Shown: in pieces, positions 19,432 to 27,100 of the stretch
How the letters are laid out: each line of letters opens with the position of its first letter
Numbering within the stretch: position 1 is the stretch's first letter
Assembly: GCF_002102475.1 (NCBI RefSeq)
Contig: NZ_MSQD01000017.1
Span: 1-40,802 of the forward strand
Length of the DNA: 40,802 bases
From: Thermoanaerobacterium sp. PSU-2
GTDB lineage: Bacteria; Bacillota; Thermoanaerobacteria; Thermoanaerobacterales; Thermoanaerobacteraceae
Direction of reading: 5' to 3'
Notes under the pieces: generated by a model
The model's input: only the letters and a program-made list of their open reading frames with translations
Told to the model about the DNA's origin: nothing
Databases searched by the model: none
Program-made: the position numbers and the translations under genes

Positions 19432-19702
19432 ATGGGAATATTAACACCAGAGAAAGCCAAAAAGTTTTTAGAAGCTTATGCTTATAAAGGAACTTCTCAA
19501 AAAAGAAAATTTGTCCGATATAAGATTATATGACTTAAGGCATACATGTGCTACCCTATTATTAGCAATAGGTGAAAATCCAAAAGTAGTTAGTGAAAGA
19601 TTAGGTCATGCTAGCATTACATTAACGCTTGATACCTATTCTCATGTACTACCAGACATGCAGAAACAGGCAACAGATAAACTTGAAAAAATGTTATTTT
19701 AA
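19432..19702 (+). pseudogene. Remnant of a phage tyrosine integrase
   Basis: The start of the remnant reads GILTPEKAKKFLEAYAY, typical of the core-binding domain of phage integrases, then falls out of frame. From 19478 a second frame encodes the C-terminal catalytic part: the box LYDLRHTCATLLL (R..H), then ERLGHASITLTLDTYSHVL with the HxxR-like position and the nucleophilic tyrosine. Most of the N-terminal and central protein is missing. It lies outside the tRNA fragment that marks the prophage edge. It is therefore probably left from an earlier element at the same tRNA, not the integrase of the present prophage. Confidence 0.8.
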
Positions 19703-19711
19703 TTTCGCATA

Positions 19712-19746
19712 CAAAAAAGGGTATCGATCAAATCTCGATACCCTGA
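19712..19746. terminator. Terminator-like hairpin beside the attachment site
   Basis: GGGTATCGA and TCGATACCC form a 9-bp stem around a 7-nt loop, preceded by an A-run that would be a U-run for minus-strand transcripts. Its position just past the 3' end of the tRNA-Thr fragment suggests it was the terminator of the original tRNA transcript, or of the integrase on the other strand. Confidence 0.75.
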
Positions 19747-19763
19747 AATCCTCTTAAAATGAG

Positions 19764-19810
19764 AGCTGGCGAAAGGAATCGAACCTTCAACCTGCTGATT
19801 ACAAGTCAGC
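19764..19810 (-). other. attL: 3' part of a tRNA-Thr(UGU) gene
   Basis: The minus strand holds tRNA positions 27 to 73: the anticodon arm GCTGA-CTTGTAA-TCAGC with anticodon TGT, the variable loop AGGTT, the T-arm GAAGG-TTCGATT-CCTTT, the acceptor strand CGCCAGC and discriminator T. The D-arm and 5' acceptor strand are missing; unrelated AT-rich DNA begins at 19811. This is what remains when a phage integrates at a tRNA and restores the gene at the far end. The intact tRNA-Thr and the other attachment copy are expected beyond the right edge of the window. Confidence 0.85.
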
Positions 19811-19833
19811 TTTTAAAATAAAAAATGGCTCTA

Positions 19834-19860
19834 AATAGGCTTTATAGCCTATTTTTATTT
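19834..19860 (+). terminator. Hairpin terminator inside the left prophage edge
   Basis: AATAGGCT, TTAT, AGCCTATT and a T-rich tail form an intrinsic terminator on the plus strand. The hairpin is symmetrical enough to work in the other direction too. Confidence 0.7.
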
Positions 19861-19890
19861 TTATACAGTTCATAGAATTATATATTTTGT

Positions 19891-19917
19891 GTCAACAGTG
19901 TCAACAAACTGTCAACA
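19891..19917. repeat. Three GTCAACA direct repeats, candidate integrase arm sites
   Basis: GTCAACA occurs at 19891-19897, 19900-19906 and 19911-19917, about 80-110 bp inside the prophage from the tRNA-Thr fragment. Short direct repeats at that distance from an attachment core are typical of arm-type binding sites of tyrosine integrases. The role is inferred from position only. Confidence 0.55.
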
Positions 19918-19924
19918 AGTTTTA

Positions 19925-19977
19925 TGCTATAATAGAAGTGTAAAAATGATTCAAGGCCCTGAGCCTTCTTTTTTTTT
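19925..19977 (+). ncRNA. Possible very short transcript: extended -10 promoter followed at once by a terminator
   Basis: TGCTATAAT (19925-19933) is an extended -10 element. Only about 12 nt after the expected start, AAGGC (19953-19957), loop CCTGA, GCCTT (19963-19967) and a nearly uninterrupted run of T form a strong intrinsic terminator. The product would be about 38 nt. A 14-codon frame, MIQGPEPSFFLCLK, starts at 19947 but lacks a good ribosome site. It may be an attenuated leader or a small RNA; the -35 region is weak. Confidence 0.4.
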
Positions 19978-20083
19978 ATGCCTAAAATAGTCAGAAAATT
20001 AGAACTTTAATATTGTATCTTAAAATGGCTTGAAATAGGCATTTGTGGAGATTTATTTTTTTTAAAAAAATTATAAAAAGGTA

Positions 20084-20112
20084 TTGACATTGTACAACAA
20101 TGTGGTACAATG
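20084..20112 (+). promoter_or_regulatory. Promoter with palindromic operator for the prophage accessory cluster
   Basis: TTGACA (20084-20089), a 16-bp spacer and TACAAT (20106-20111) form a strong promoter. The palindrome ACATTGTACAACAATGT (20087-20103) overlaps the -35 box and spacer. A second pairing, CATTGTAC with GTACAATG (20088-20095 and 20105-20112), spans both boxes. A repressor bound here would block polymerase. The ribbon-helix-helix protein encoded at 21022 is a natural candidate. Confidence 0.75.
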
Positions 20113-20154
20113 TAATTGTCAGGAGGAAATAAAAAAAGAAAGGGAGTATGAAAA

Positions 20155-20391
20155 ATGAAATTAATAGAAAACATAAAATATACAAAAGATGGTAGAGAGA
20201 TTAGAGAAGAACACGAATTAAACAATTGGAAAAACATTAGATATTATCTTAAAGATATGAAAAATGCATACGTAGACGTTAAGAAAAACACAGTAGTACT
20301 TACAAAGTCAAGAAGTTATGAATTAAATAAAGAATACCATATTATGAGCAATGGTGCAGACTATAGAGTAACATATACAGTAGAAGAATAG
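20155..20391 (+). CDS. Small prophage protein of unknown function (78 aa)
   Basis: This 78-residue, strongly charged protein is not recognised. It reads as an alternation of short helices and strands (for example WKNIRYYLKDMKNAYVDV, then NTVVLTKSRSYEL), without membrane segment or cysteines. The ATG at 20155 follows AAAGGGAG by eight bases and an operator-bearing promoter at 20084-20112. It is the first gene of the plus-strand cluster at the left prophage edge, opposite to the late genes. Genes in this position often serve lysogenic conversion or counter-defence. That role is inferred from location only. Confidence 0.75.
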   Translation: MKLIENIKYTKDGREIREEHELNNWKNIRYYLKDMKNAYVDVKKNTVVLTKSRSYELNKEYHIMSNGADYRVTYTVEE

Positions 20392-20462
20392 CAGGGCTAG
20401 GTACAAAGCCGAGAATGCCGGCTGTGGCGGAAACGCCACTTACGCTCAACCTGCTTAGCAGG
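20391..20462 (+). ncRNA. Compact structured RNA element between two accessory genes
   Basis: The perfect hairpin GTGGCG-GAAA-CGCCAC (20424-20439) has a GNRA-type tetraloop. GGCT/AGCC near 20396-20410 can form a second stem. CCTGC at 20450-20454 can pair either with GCAGG at 20391-20395, enclosing both stems, or with GCAGG at 20458-20462 as a local TTA-loop hairpin. Mutually exclusive pairing in front of the ribosome site of the next gene looks regulatory. I do not recognise it as a known riboswitch or ribozyme class. Confidence 0.55.
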
Positions 20463-20491
20463 AAAAATAAATTAAAGAAAGGTGATTTTAA

Positions 20492-20974
20492 ATGAGTAAA
20501 TATGTAGAAGTAAAATTTTCAAATGACATATGGAGCGATGGACAGATAACGGCTTATGAGGTTTTTAAGGAAGAATTAGAAAATCAAGGGCTTGTGATAA
20601 ATGTAGCAAGCGAGTTTATGGATGACGAGGACATCTTAGAAGTCAACCAAAATATTCCTGATGTAGAGAGATTAATTTTCGAACTTGCTGGAGAATACAA
20701 TTTAAAAAACAATGTAGATATATACGAAACTTATAAATACGATATTATTCGTACAATTAAAGAATACGGATTGCCACGGATAATAAATAACTTTAATCAA
20801 ATTTTATCTCTTTCATGCGAAGAAGATGATACCCCACAAAACATCATAGATGCTTTTGCAGATGCCGGTATTGACCTTGATGAGGTAAATGTTGCAGGTC
20901 AATGGGGTGGAAAAATGGTTTGGGTTATAAACGGGCAAATATTTACAGCTACATGGACTAAAGAAGAGGAATAA
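20492..20974 (+). CDS. Very acidic prophage protein of unknown function (160 aa)
   Basis: This 160-residue protein has 33 acidic and 11 basic residues, spread over the length with dense patches (FMDDEDILEV, SCEEDDTPQN, AGIDLDEV). The C-terminal part, QWGGKMVWVINGQIFTATW, looks like strands of a small beta fold. I cannot place it in a family. The acidity recalls DNA-mimic inhibitors, including some anti-restriction and anti-CRISPR proteins, but is not proof. AGAAAGGTG precedes the ATG. The upstream 100 bp holds a structured RNA-like element, and a hairpin at 20974-20990 follows. It is central in the accessory cluster. Confidence 0.75.
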   Translation: MSKYVEVKFSNDIWSDGQITAYEVFKEELENQGLVINVASEFMDDEDILEVNQNIPDVERLIFELAGEYNLKNNVDIYETYKYDIIRTIKEYGLPRIINNFNQILSLSCEEDDTPQNIIDAFADAGIDLDEVNVAGQWGGKMVWVINGQIFTATWTKEEE

Positions 20975-21003
20975 AGGCGTAGCCGATACGCCTTTAATAA
21001 AAA
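20974..21003 (+). terminator. Weak hairpin after the acidic gene
   Basis: AGGCGTA and TACGCCT form a 7-bp stem around GCCGA, followed by TTAAT. The U-run is poor, so it may attenuate rather than end transcription into the next gene. Confidence 0.45.
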
Positions 21004-21021
21004 ATTTTTGGAGGCATAATT

Positions 21022-21423
21022 ATGGCAGAATTAGAAAAAGCAATTCGTGTTCGATTGTCAGAGAGCGAATACGAAAATCTGAAGAAAATATGCGAGATAA
21101 AAGGCGATAATGTATCCAGAATTATACGGGTCTTCGTGAAACAATATATAGAAGAAAACAAACATTTAATCCAGCCCAAACCGCTATATACTGTAGCACA
21201 ATGGGTTGCGATAAACCAGCAAGGACTTCCAGAATTATACGTAAACGTGATGGACTTCAAAGCTACAATACGATATAAAGGGAAAGACATCACGAAGGAA
21301 ATTCCAAACGGGTCAAAACTAGCAACAGATGCCGTTATTGTAGCTGGCGGTAGCATAAGTATTAGCGGTATATATCCGCCAACTGATGTTATTTTGGAAG
21401 AAGTGCAAAAGAGGTTTTCATAA
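21022..21423 (+). CDS. Ribbon-helix-helix protein with C-terminal domain (133 aa)
   Basis: The first 45 residues (KAIRVRLSESEYENLKKICE, then NVSRIIRVFVKQYIEE) match a MetJ/Arc/CopG ribbon-helix-helix DNA-binding fold, with strand IRVRLS and two helices. The remaining 85 residues form an uncharacterised, mainly beta domain (YVNVMDFKATIRYKG, then AVIVAGGSISISGIYPP). The ribosome site TTGGAGG is strong. As last gene of the plus-strand cluster it is a good candidate for the autorepressor acting on the palindrome at 20087-20103. That layout, small acidic genes followed by a DNA-binding regulator, is the usual anti-CRISPR/Aca arrangement, although the order alone does not establish it. Confidence 0.75.
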   Translation: MAELEKAIRVRLSESEYENLKKICEIKGDNVSRIIRVFVKQYIEENKHLIQPKPLYTVAQWVAINQQGLPELYVNVMDFKATIRYKGKDITKEIPNGSKLATDAVIVAGGSISISGIYPPTDVILEEVQKRFS

Positions 21424-21440
21424 CCTCTTTTATTTTTATA
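21407..21440 (+). terminator. Terminator of the accessory cluster
   Basis: AAAAGAGGTT (21407-21416) and AACCTCTTTT (21422-21431) form a 10-bp stem overlapping the stop codon of the ribbon-helix-helix gene, followed by a T-rich tail. Confidence 0.9.
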
Positions 21441-21511
21441 TTAATGTAATCGTTTGATTTTAGCCTACAACGAAGGATTTTGTGCATCTGAATATATTTA
21501 TATGCCTTTAC

Positions 21512-21540
21512 GCACAAAAAAATAGGCCCCGAAGGGCCTT
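21512..21540 (-). terminator. Terminator of the prophage late operon
   Basis: On the minus strand AGGCCC-TTCG-GGGCCT is followed by A and a run of seven T. It directly follows the last late gene and faces the terminator at 21407. Confidence 0.93.
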
Positions 21541-21542
21541 GA

Positions 21543-22043
21543 TTATTGTTGGGTAGTTGTCTGTGCAGCAGGTGTTTGCGTGTCTGTTGTCGCCGCTACT
21601 TGTGCCTGTGCTGTCTGCTGTGTATGTCCTAAAGCCATAACAGACGCCTCAATTGCACCATCAATAACCTTGTCAAGCTCCGGCGTAACGTCTATCTTTG
21701 CAAGTTTAAGAGCGTCTAATATAAAACTTTTTGCTTCTGCTTTTCTTTGGTCTGCCTGAATTTGTCCGATATGATAGAGTTGTTCTGCTTTGTCTACACC
21801 GAGTTTTGTGTATTCGAGAACTTTGTCTATGATACCTAAAGCTGGCACTTGTGGCAAAAAAGGCTTGATTGTATCGAAAACCTGATCCACTTTGACTACT
21901 GTGTCATTAGCTTCGTTCAAATATTTTTCAATATCTATGCCTTTCTTTTTCAAGAGCGGTATAACTACTCCAACTGTAGCTACAACTCCTATAACAAGTC
22001 CTATTACTAATGTTAAAACTGCTAATGTATTTCCTTCTAACAT
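21543..22043 (-). CDS. Holin-like membrane-anchored protein of the lysis module
   Basis: This 166-residue protein has one N-terminal membrane helix (residues 5-29, LAVLTLVIGLVIGVVATVGV). A long helical soluble part and a threonine/glutamine/alanine-rich tail follow. Its position directly after the endolysin at the end of the late operon suggests a holin of the one-membrane-segment LLH type, but the family match is not certain. Two spacers in the array align to this gene: 2576-2611 to 21661-21696 (five mismatches) and 3304-3339 to 21921-21956 (eight mismatches). The gene is therefore conserved among the phages the cell has met. Confidence 0.65.
   Translation of the reverse strand: MLEGNTLAVLTLVIGLVIGVVATVGVVIPLLKKKGIDIEKYLNEANDTVVKVDQVFDTIKPFLPQVPALGIIDKVLEYTKLGVDKAEQLYHIGQIQADQRKAEAKSFILDALKLAKIDVTPELDKVIDGAIEASVMALGHTQQTAQAQVAATTDTQTPAAQTTTQQ
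21661..21696 (+). other. Protospacer-like site in the holin-like gene (spacer 2576-2611)
   Basis: The reverse complement of the spacer aligns here with 31 of 36 matches. Mismatches fall at crRNA positions 15, 17, 18, 21 and 36, so the first 14 positions pair perfectly. The three bases before it on this strand (21658-21660) are CCA. Confidence 0.9.
21921..21956 (-). other. Protospacer-like site in the holin-like gene (spacer 3304-3339)
   Basis: 28 of 36 positions match. Five of the eight mismatches lie within the first nine crRNA positions (1, 3, 4, 6, 9), so the seed is disrupted. The adjacent trinucleotide on the protospacer strand is CCG (plus 21957-21959, CGG). Confidence 0.85.
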
Positions 22044-22061
22044 AATTTATCCTCTCCTTTT

Positions 22062-22934
22062 TTAATTTATTTCGTAAGTTCCATCTGAATAGATCTTTAT
22101 TGTGAGCGTTTTTAAAAGCGTCTTTTTTATCTGTGGTGCAGTTTGTGTATTTTGTGCAAGCTTATTCAAGTTTTGCAATGCTTTTGCAAGTGCATCTGCT
22201 GTCGCTGGACCATATACCCCATCGGCTGTAAGCCCTGCCTTTGTCTGGAATAGCTTTATAGCGCTTGTTGTAGCAGGACCAATTATGCCATCTACTGCAA
22301 GATTAAGTCCTAATACTTGGTTCAGCTCTTGCTGCAATTGTTTTATCCAATCCACACTTTCGCCTCCTTTCCGTATTGATAAATCATCATTGGCAATAGA
22401 ACAATCGCATATGCCAATGCCCGGCACGTTCTCCTTGTCTGTGTATTGCCACATAATGTGCGGAATTGTAGGCTCTTTGCTACCATAATCTGCAATCCAA
22501 AAGTTATAATTCTGCAATTTGCTGTAGTCTAGCTTTGAATTTAGATAGCTTGTATATGTGTAAATAATGCAGTCTTTCCCTGTAAGTTTTTTCATAGCTG
22601 CAATAAATCGCAATATCCAGTTAGTTAGAGCATCTTTGCCTAAATTACAATTTACTTCAATATCCAAGATTGGAGGCAATTTTGTGCTTATAGAAGCTAT
22701 TTGCCTATAATAATTCGTTGCCTCATCTTCAGGTTGATTGTTGTCGGGCCTTGCAAAATGATATGTTCCAAACAGCATACCAGCCTGTGATAGTTTTGCA
22801 ACATTTGTTTGAAACGTCGGGTCTATATATGTCTTTCCCTCCGTTGCCTTGCATATTACGCCTGCATAGCCTGCATTTTTTACTTTAGTTGCGTCTTGAA
22901 CCGGGTTATGATTAGAGATGTCTATTATTTTCAC
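22062..22934 (-). CDS. Endolysin: GH25 lysozyme with peptidoglycan-binding domain
   Basis: The 290-residue protein starts MKIIDISNHNPV, the GH25 start with D5. The catalytic pair sits in PPILDIEVN (D91, E93), and the GTYHFARP motif near residue 56 is also typical. A PG_binding_1 repeat follows at about residues 205-255 (VDGIIGPATTSAIKLFQ, then LTADGVYGPATADAL). It cleaves the glycan strand of the host wall at the end of the lytic cycle. It has no signal peptide, so release depends on the neighbouring membrane proteins. It lies between XhlA and the holin-like gene in the lysis module. Confidence 0.95.
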   Translation of the reverse strand: MKIIDISNHNPVQDATKVKNAGYAGVICKATEGKTYIDPTFQTNVAKLSQAGMLFGTYHFARPDNNQPEDEATNYYRQIASISTKLPPILDIEVNCNLGKDALTNWILRFIAAMKKLTGKDCIIYTYTSYLNSKLDYSKLQNYNFWIADYGSKEPTIPHIMWQYTDKENVPGIGICDCSIANDDLSIRKGGESVDWIKQLQQELNQVLGLNLAVDGIIGPATTSAIKLFQTKAGLTADGVYGPATADALAKALQNLNKLAQNTQTAPQIKKTLLKTLTIKIYSDGTYEIN

Positions 22935-22940
22935 CGTTTT

Positions 22941-23165
22941 TCACTTCCTTGTTACGGCAAAGTCTACTATAAGCATAATTAAAGAGGCTATCACGCCTCC
23001 CATTAAACCTATCAGCCATGTATATATGCCGTCAACTTTTTGCTCTAAACGCTGTAGACTGCCATTCTGTTTCGCCTGCCATTCTTCAAGCTTGCTAATT
23101 CTTTCGCTATGCTTTGCAATTTGTATTTCCATGTTGTTCACCTTCTCTTCAAGTTCCATAGGCAT
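22941..23165 (-). CDS. xhlA: XhlA-type haemolysin/holin accessory protein
   Basis: The 74-residue protein has an N-terminal amphipathic coiled coil (NNMEIQIAKHSERISKLEEW) and a C-terminal membrane helix (WLIGLMGGVIASLIMLIVDF). This is the arrangement of XhlA proteins, which join holin and endolysin in lysis of Gram-positive hosts. It lies directly upstream of the endolysin. Two starts, MPM and the following MEL, are six bases apart; the first has the better-placed AAAGGA site. Confidence 0.88.
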   Translation of the reverse strand: MPMELEEKVNNMEIQIAKHSERISKLEEWQAKQNGSLQRLEQKVDGIYTWLIGLMGGVIASLIMLIVDFAVTRK

Positions 23166-23201
23166 ACATCCTTTCTATCTACATAAAAACTATATAAAAA
23201 T

Positions 23202-23984
23202 CTAAGTGAAAGCAATATAAGTTATAATCTGACCTACCGAACCAGAGGTTAAAGTAAAACCTGTATTCGTAAGCGTAATCCTGCTTGGGTCCAATATGCC
23301 AAGATAAATGCCTGTAACATTTTCAGAAGGATTCTCAGAATTGTATAGTGTCATAGAGCCTTGATACTGAAAAACAATAAATCGAGGTTTAAAACCTATA
23401 TTTTGTGTTACACTAGATGCCATTGTGAAAGCGCTACTATACGATTGTGCAGTAGGCCCACTAACGCCAAAAATACTTCTTCCTGCAACAATATTTGCCG
23501 CCACTAAATTTGCATCACCTTTTACATATCCACTGCCATTGTGATAGCCAGCTGGGATAGCTTGATTTTGCGTTGATGGCGTGATTATTACTGCACCATT
23601 ATTAGCCATTGCACCAGTCTTTTTTGACCCGCCTTGGTAAAATGTCTTACCACTCAAGACGTCTCCAACACCAGCATTGGCATCTGTCGATATTGCTTGT
23701 ATTTTTGACGCAAGCGTTGCAAAAGTGTCTGTTCCCGATGCACTTTGCCCCATAGATGTTATTGCACTTGCGATAGTATTTTTACCTGTCGTAACTGCAC
23801 TGCCCAATTCTTGCAATGCACTTTCTACAGTTTTTGGCGTTGTCGTAAAATACCCATTCGCATCTGCTACATCTATTGTTGCAGCTTTCTTCAATTCAAC
23901 CGTGTTCTGTTCAATCCTGTTCATATCGGCAGGTTGCACAACATCACTTGCCTGCCAATTTGTTTTAGGTGTTACATACGCCAT
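23202..23984 (-). CDS. Tail appendage protein, receptor-binding candidate (260 aa)
   Basis: The N-terminal 45 residues (YVTPKTNWQASDVV, then NRIEQNTVELKKAATIDVAD) form a module found at the start of Gram-positive phage tail-end proteins. A repetitive, glycine/threonine-rich middle follows (YQGGSKKTGAMANNGAV), and the beta-rich C-terminus carries a collar-like motif (IPAGYHNGSGYV). It probably sits at the tail tip. The next gene upstream is a short paralogue of its N-terminus. The specific receptor is not predictable. Confidence 0.75.
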   Translation of the reverse strand: MAYVTPKTNWQASDVVQPADMNRIEQNTVELKKAATIDVADANGYFTTTPKTVESALQELGSAVTTGKNTIASAITSMGQSASGTDTFATLASKIQAISTDANAGVGDVLSGKTFYQGGSKKTGAMANNGAVIITPSTQNQAIPAGYHNGSGYVKGDANLVAANIVAGRSIFGVSGPTAQSYSSAFTMASSVTQNIGFKPRFIVFQYQGSMTLYNSENPSENVTGIYLGILDPSRITLTNTGFTLTSGSVGQIITYIAFT

Positions 23985-23991
23985 CTATTCA

Positions 23992-24183
23992 TCACCTCGA
24001 TTTTGTGTATATTTCTGCAAGTGCATCTTCAACATTTGTCATTGTCAAATACCCTCCGCTGTCGGCTATGTCAATCGTGGCAGCCTTCTTTAGTTCTACT
24101 TCGTTCTGTTCAATACGATTAAAATCATTGTAGGTTGGCGGTGTCTCAATATTCCAATCCGTTTTGGGCGTCTGCCATGCCAT
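23992..24183 (-). CDS. Short paralogue of the tail-appendage N-terminal module (63 aa)
   Basis: The whole protein, starting MAWQTPKTDWNIETPP and including NRIEQNEVELKKAATIDIAD, repeats the first 60 residues of the 23202-23984 protein, then stops in place of the appendage domain. It begins directly after the large tail protein and ends eight bases before its long paralogue. It may be an adaptor, or the stump left when a previous tail-fibre domain was replaced. Confidence 0.75.
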   Translation of the reverse strand: MAWQTPKTDWNIETPPTYNDFNRIEQNEVELKKAATIDIADSGGYLTMTNVEDALAEIYTKSR

Positions 24184-24184
24184 A

Positions 24185-27100
24185 TCATTCCACCTTCCTT
24201 CCTGTCAAATTAGCTTCTAAATATCCTTGCCAGCTTATTTCCTGCCTAATCACGTAGTAGTCATTGCCTTTTACAGTTACTTTATCGCCAAGCAACAATG
24301 CAGGATTTCCTCTCCAATCCATTTGTATATCACGCCTTGCGTCCTTGACACTTGCAAGCAGTGTTTCTGCTATCTGCTGTGCTTGGCTTAATGTCTGTAT
24401 TAGCGGATTGTCAGGATACTCATATCTCAGTTCGCCATTTTCGGTTATACTTGTGTCGTCTTGCGCTATATACTGCTCTTTGTTTTGCACCGTCAGAGGC
24501 TGCCCGTTTATTACAAGTGTTACGCTCGTACTTGTACTATTCGTGTTTTGTATCTTTACAGTTGCACCCCAGCCGTAATACGTAGCCGATACAATACTTA
24601 TCCCACTCGGCGAACCGTCAATGCTTGCTGTTGCGTTTATAACCGGCGTCTGATTGTAAAACGCTGTTATAGTCGTAGAACCATTCGCTGGCACTGTAAT
24701 TGGGCTATTACTGCGATATACTTCCTGCGTCGCCTGCGGTGCAAGTGGATTGGTATTGACAATTATTTTGTTTGATACCTGACTTTGTTGTGACGGATTT
24801 CTCAAAGGCAAGAAATAGTCATCATCTGTAATTTCAAGTATATCTGTTCCAACACTGTTAAAACTTTTAATCTGTATTATTCCATCACGGTCCGCATACA
24901 CAACTGCCAATGCTGCCTCTGCAATAATTCTCAATGCCTCTCTATGTGTTGTCGAATTGAACCAAGCGTAAGGCACTACAATAGATTGCAAGGCTGTATC
25001 TATGTTGTATTCTGTACTATCCAATCCTGCGTCCTGCAATACCTGTTGTGCAAGCGTATAAAGACTTACATTTGTTTGTACTGTACTGGATTGATATGTT
25101 CCTTTGCGAAGCAATTCAAGCCTGTCACGTGCTGTTATAGTTGCCTCCAATACATCGTCTGGGCTATCCCAATCTAAAGACCAGAATGTTCCTAATGGCA
25201 CCCATTCCTCATGGTTGACTTGGACTGTCAAGCTTTGTAAGGTTGGTGTTACTGTTATATCTGTTGTTGTTAGCGTTTCTCGTATCATCAAAGATTTATC
25301 TGCCAAATTATCTCCGTAACTGATTTGTGGTATCTTGCCCCCGTTTATACATTGTTGCCATGTCGTGCCCCCATCAAGCGAAGTTTCTATCATAATGTTA
25401 GTATCTATAGGTATATTAGCATTCCAAGAAATACTACTTCCAGTAGTAATATTTACAGGTGACAAATCAATAATGTTAGAAACTCTATTACCCATAGTGC
25501 TATAAGCACTTGTTATAGATACTGTTAAATCATTAAGAGCAGGCGTTATTGTTGTATCCGCCGTACTAAGTGTTTCCCTTACTTGAAGTCGGGCATTACT
25601 AAGATTAGTGCCTTTTGTTATTCCTGGTATCGCTCCACCGTTTGTGCATACCTGCCAGCCCTGCCACGTCGCACCCCCATCGAGGGAAAGGTTGGTTTCG
25701 ACGGTCAGGCTAGTATTGGCTGGCATAGTGGCATTCCAAGAGATAGTGCTGTTTGCCGCTGTGCCGACAGAACTGATGTCATAGACGGGGGAGAGGCGAG
25801 AACCAGAAATACTTTGATTTGCAACCAAGTGAATATTTGTAACATAAACTGTTGGTATATCACCAGTTGTTATTCTAAAATTTATTGATGTTTCAGTTCC
25901 TGAATTAAAGTTTAATTTTACTAATTTCCAACCATTTGTTGCAGTATATAAATGTGTAGCGGCTATTCCAGCATTGTTTGCTCCATTTACTATAAAAATA
26001 ATTCCATTTCCATCTGTTGTACCTGAAATAGGGATATTAACCATCATATAAGCTATATAATCTGTATTAGCGGTAAGACCTGTAATATAAAGTGTAATTC
26101 CACTATCACCATTACCACTTTTTGTTATTTTAACTGAAGGGTATCCATTCCAAGTATCAATATTGTCATATACAGCACTTACACTTGAACCATAATAAAA
26201 AAATGTCGTCCAATCTCCTATATTTGCATTAGAAAATATACTATTTCGGGGAGAAATTATATTGTTATCTGGTAAAATTAACTCTAAATCTCCCGCACTT
26301 GTCGCTACAACGTTAGTCAATGTACCAGCCTGGAAGTCGGCTTGAGTTGTTTCGGTCTTGGAGTAGTCTGCTCCGGTTTTGGCTAGCTGCAACCCACTTG
26401 TAGTAGAAACAACATTCGTCAATGTACCAGTAGTAAAATCGGCCTGTGTAGCTTCTGTTTCTGCGATGTTATTCCCTTCTCCATCACTTTTAAACCCAAG
26501 CCACAACTTTATTTTTCTGTTTGGCTTTAGCAAATTGTTTAGTGGACTTTGTGTATTATCAACATTAAACTTCTTGTCTTTATTTACAAGTGTTAAAGTA
26601 ACTTCGTTTGCCGATATATTCCCAACAGGCAAACTGCCCTGTGACGCTTCCCTTTCCTCAAGTAAATCAATCTTTACAATGTCGTCGTTGTAATAAGTTT
26701 CCTGAATACTTGTAAAAAATTCTGTTATCTTTACCTGCCTGTTAGGTATGTTCCATTTAGTTATTGTCAGCACCTGCTTTGTCACATCCAAAACAGGTGA
26801 AGGCAAAGCATACGACCAATTTACCTGATTGTTACCTGTTACGGACTTTGTATATAGCTTTGTTCCGTCGCTGGCATAAAGGTCTATCGTAAAGTCTGTT
26901 GGATACTCGCCACGTGCACTATCGCCGACAACTGTCAATGTGTGTATAGGGCGTGCAAAGTGTGTGACGGTTAATGTCGGATATGGGCTTACAAAACTGC
27001 CATCCGCACCAGACATTTGACTTCCCCACCAACCAAATTGGTACTGGCTTAACAAGTCTTGTGTTGGTGCTAAATAATATGAACCGTTTAACGCCCAAGA

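Noticed and set aside
19764..19810. A functional tRNA-Thr gene at the prophage edge
   Set aside because: The D-arm and 5' acceptor strand are missing, so it cannot fold into a tRNA; it is called an attachment-site fragment.
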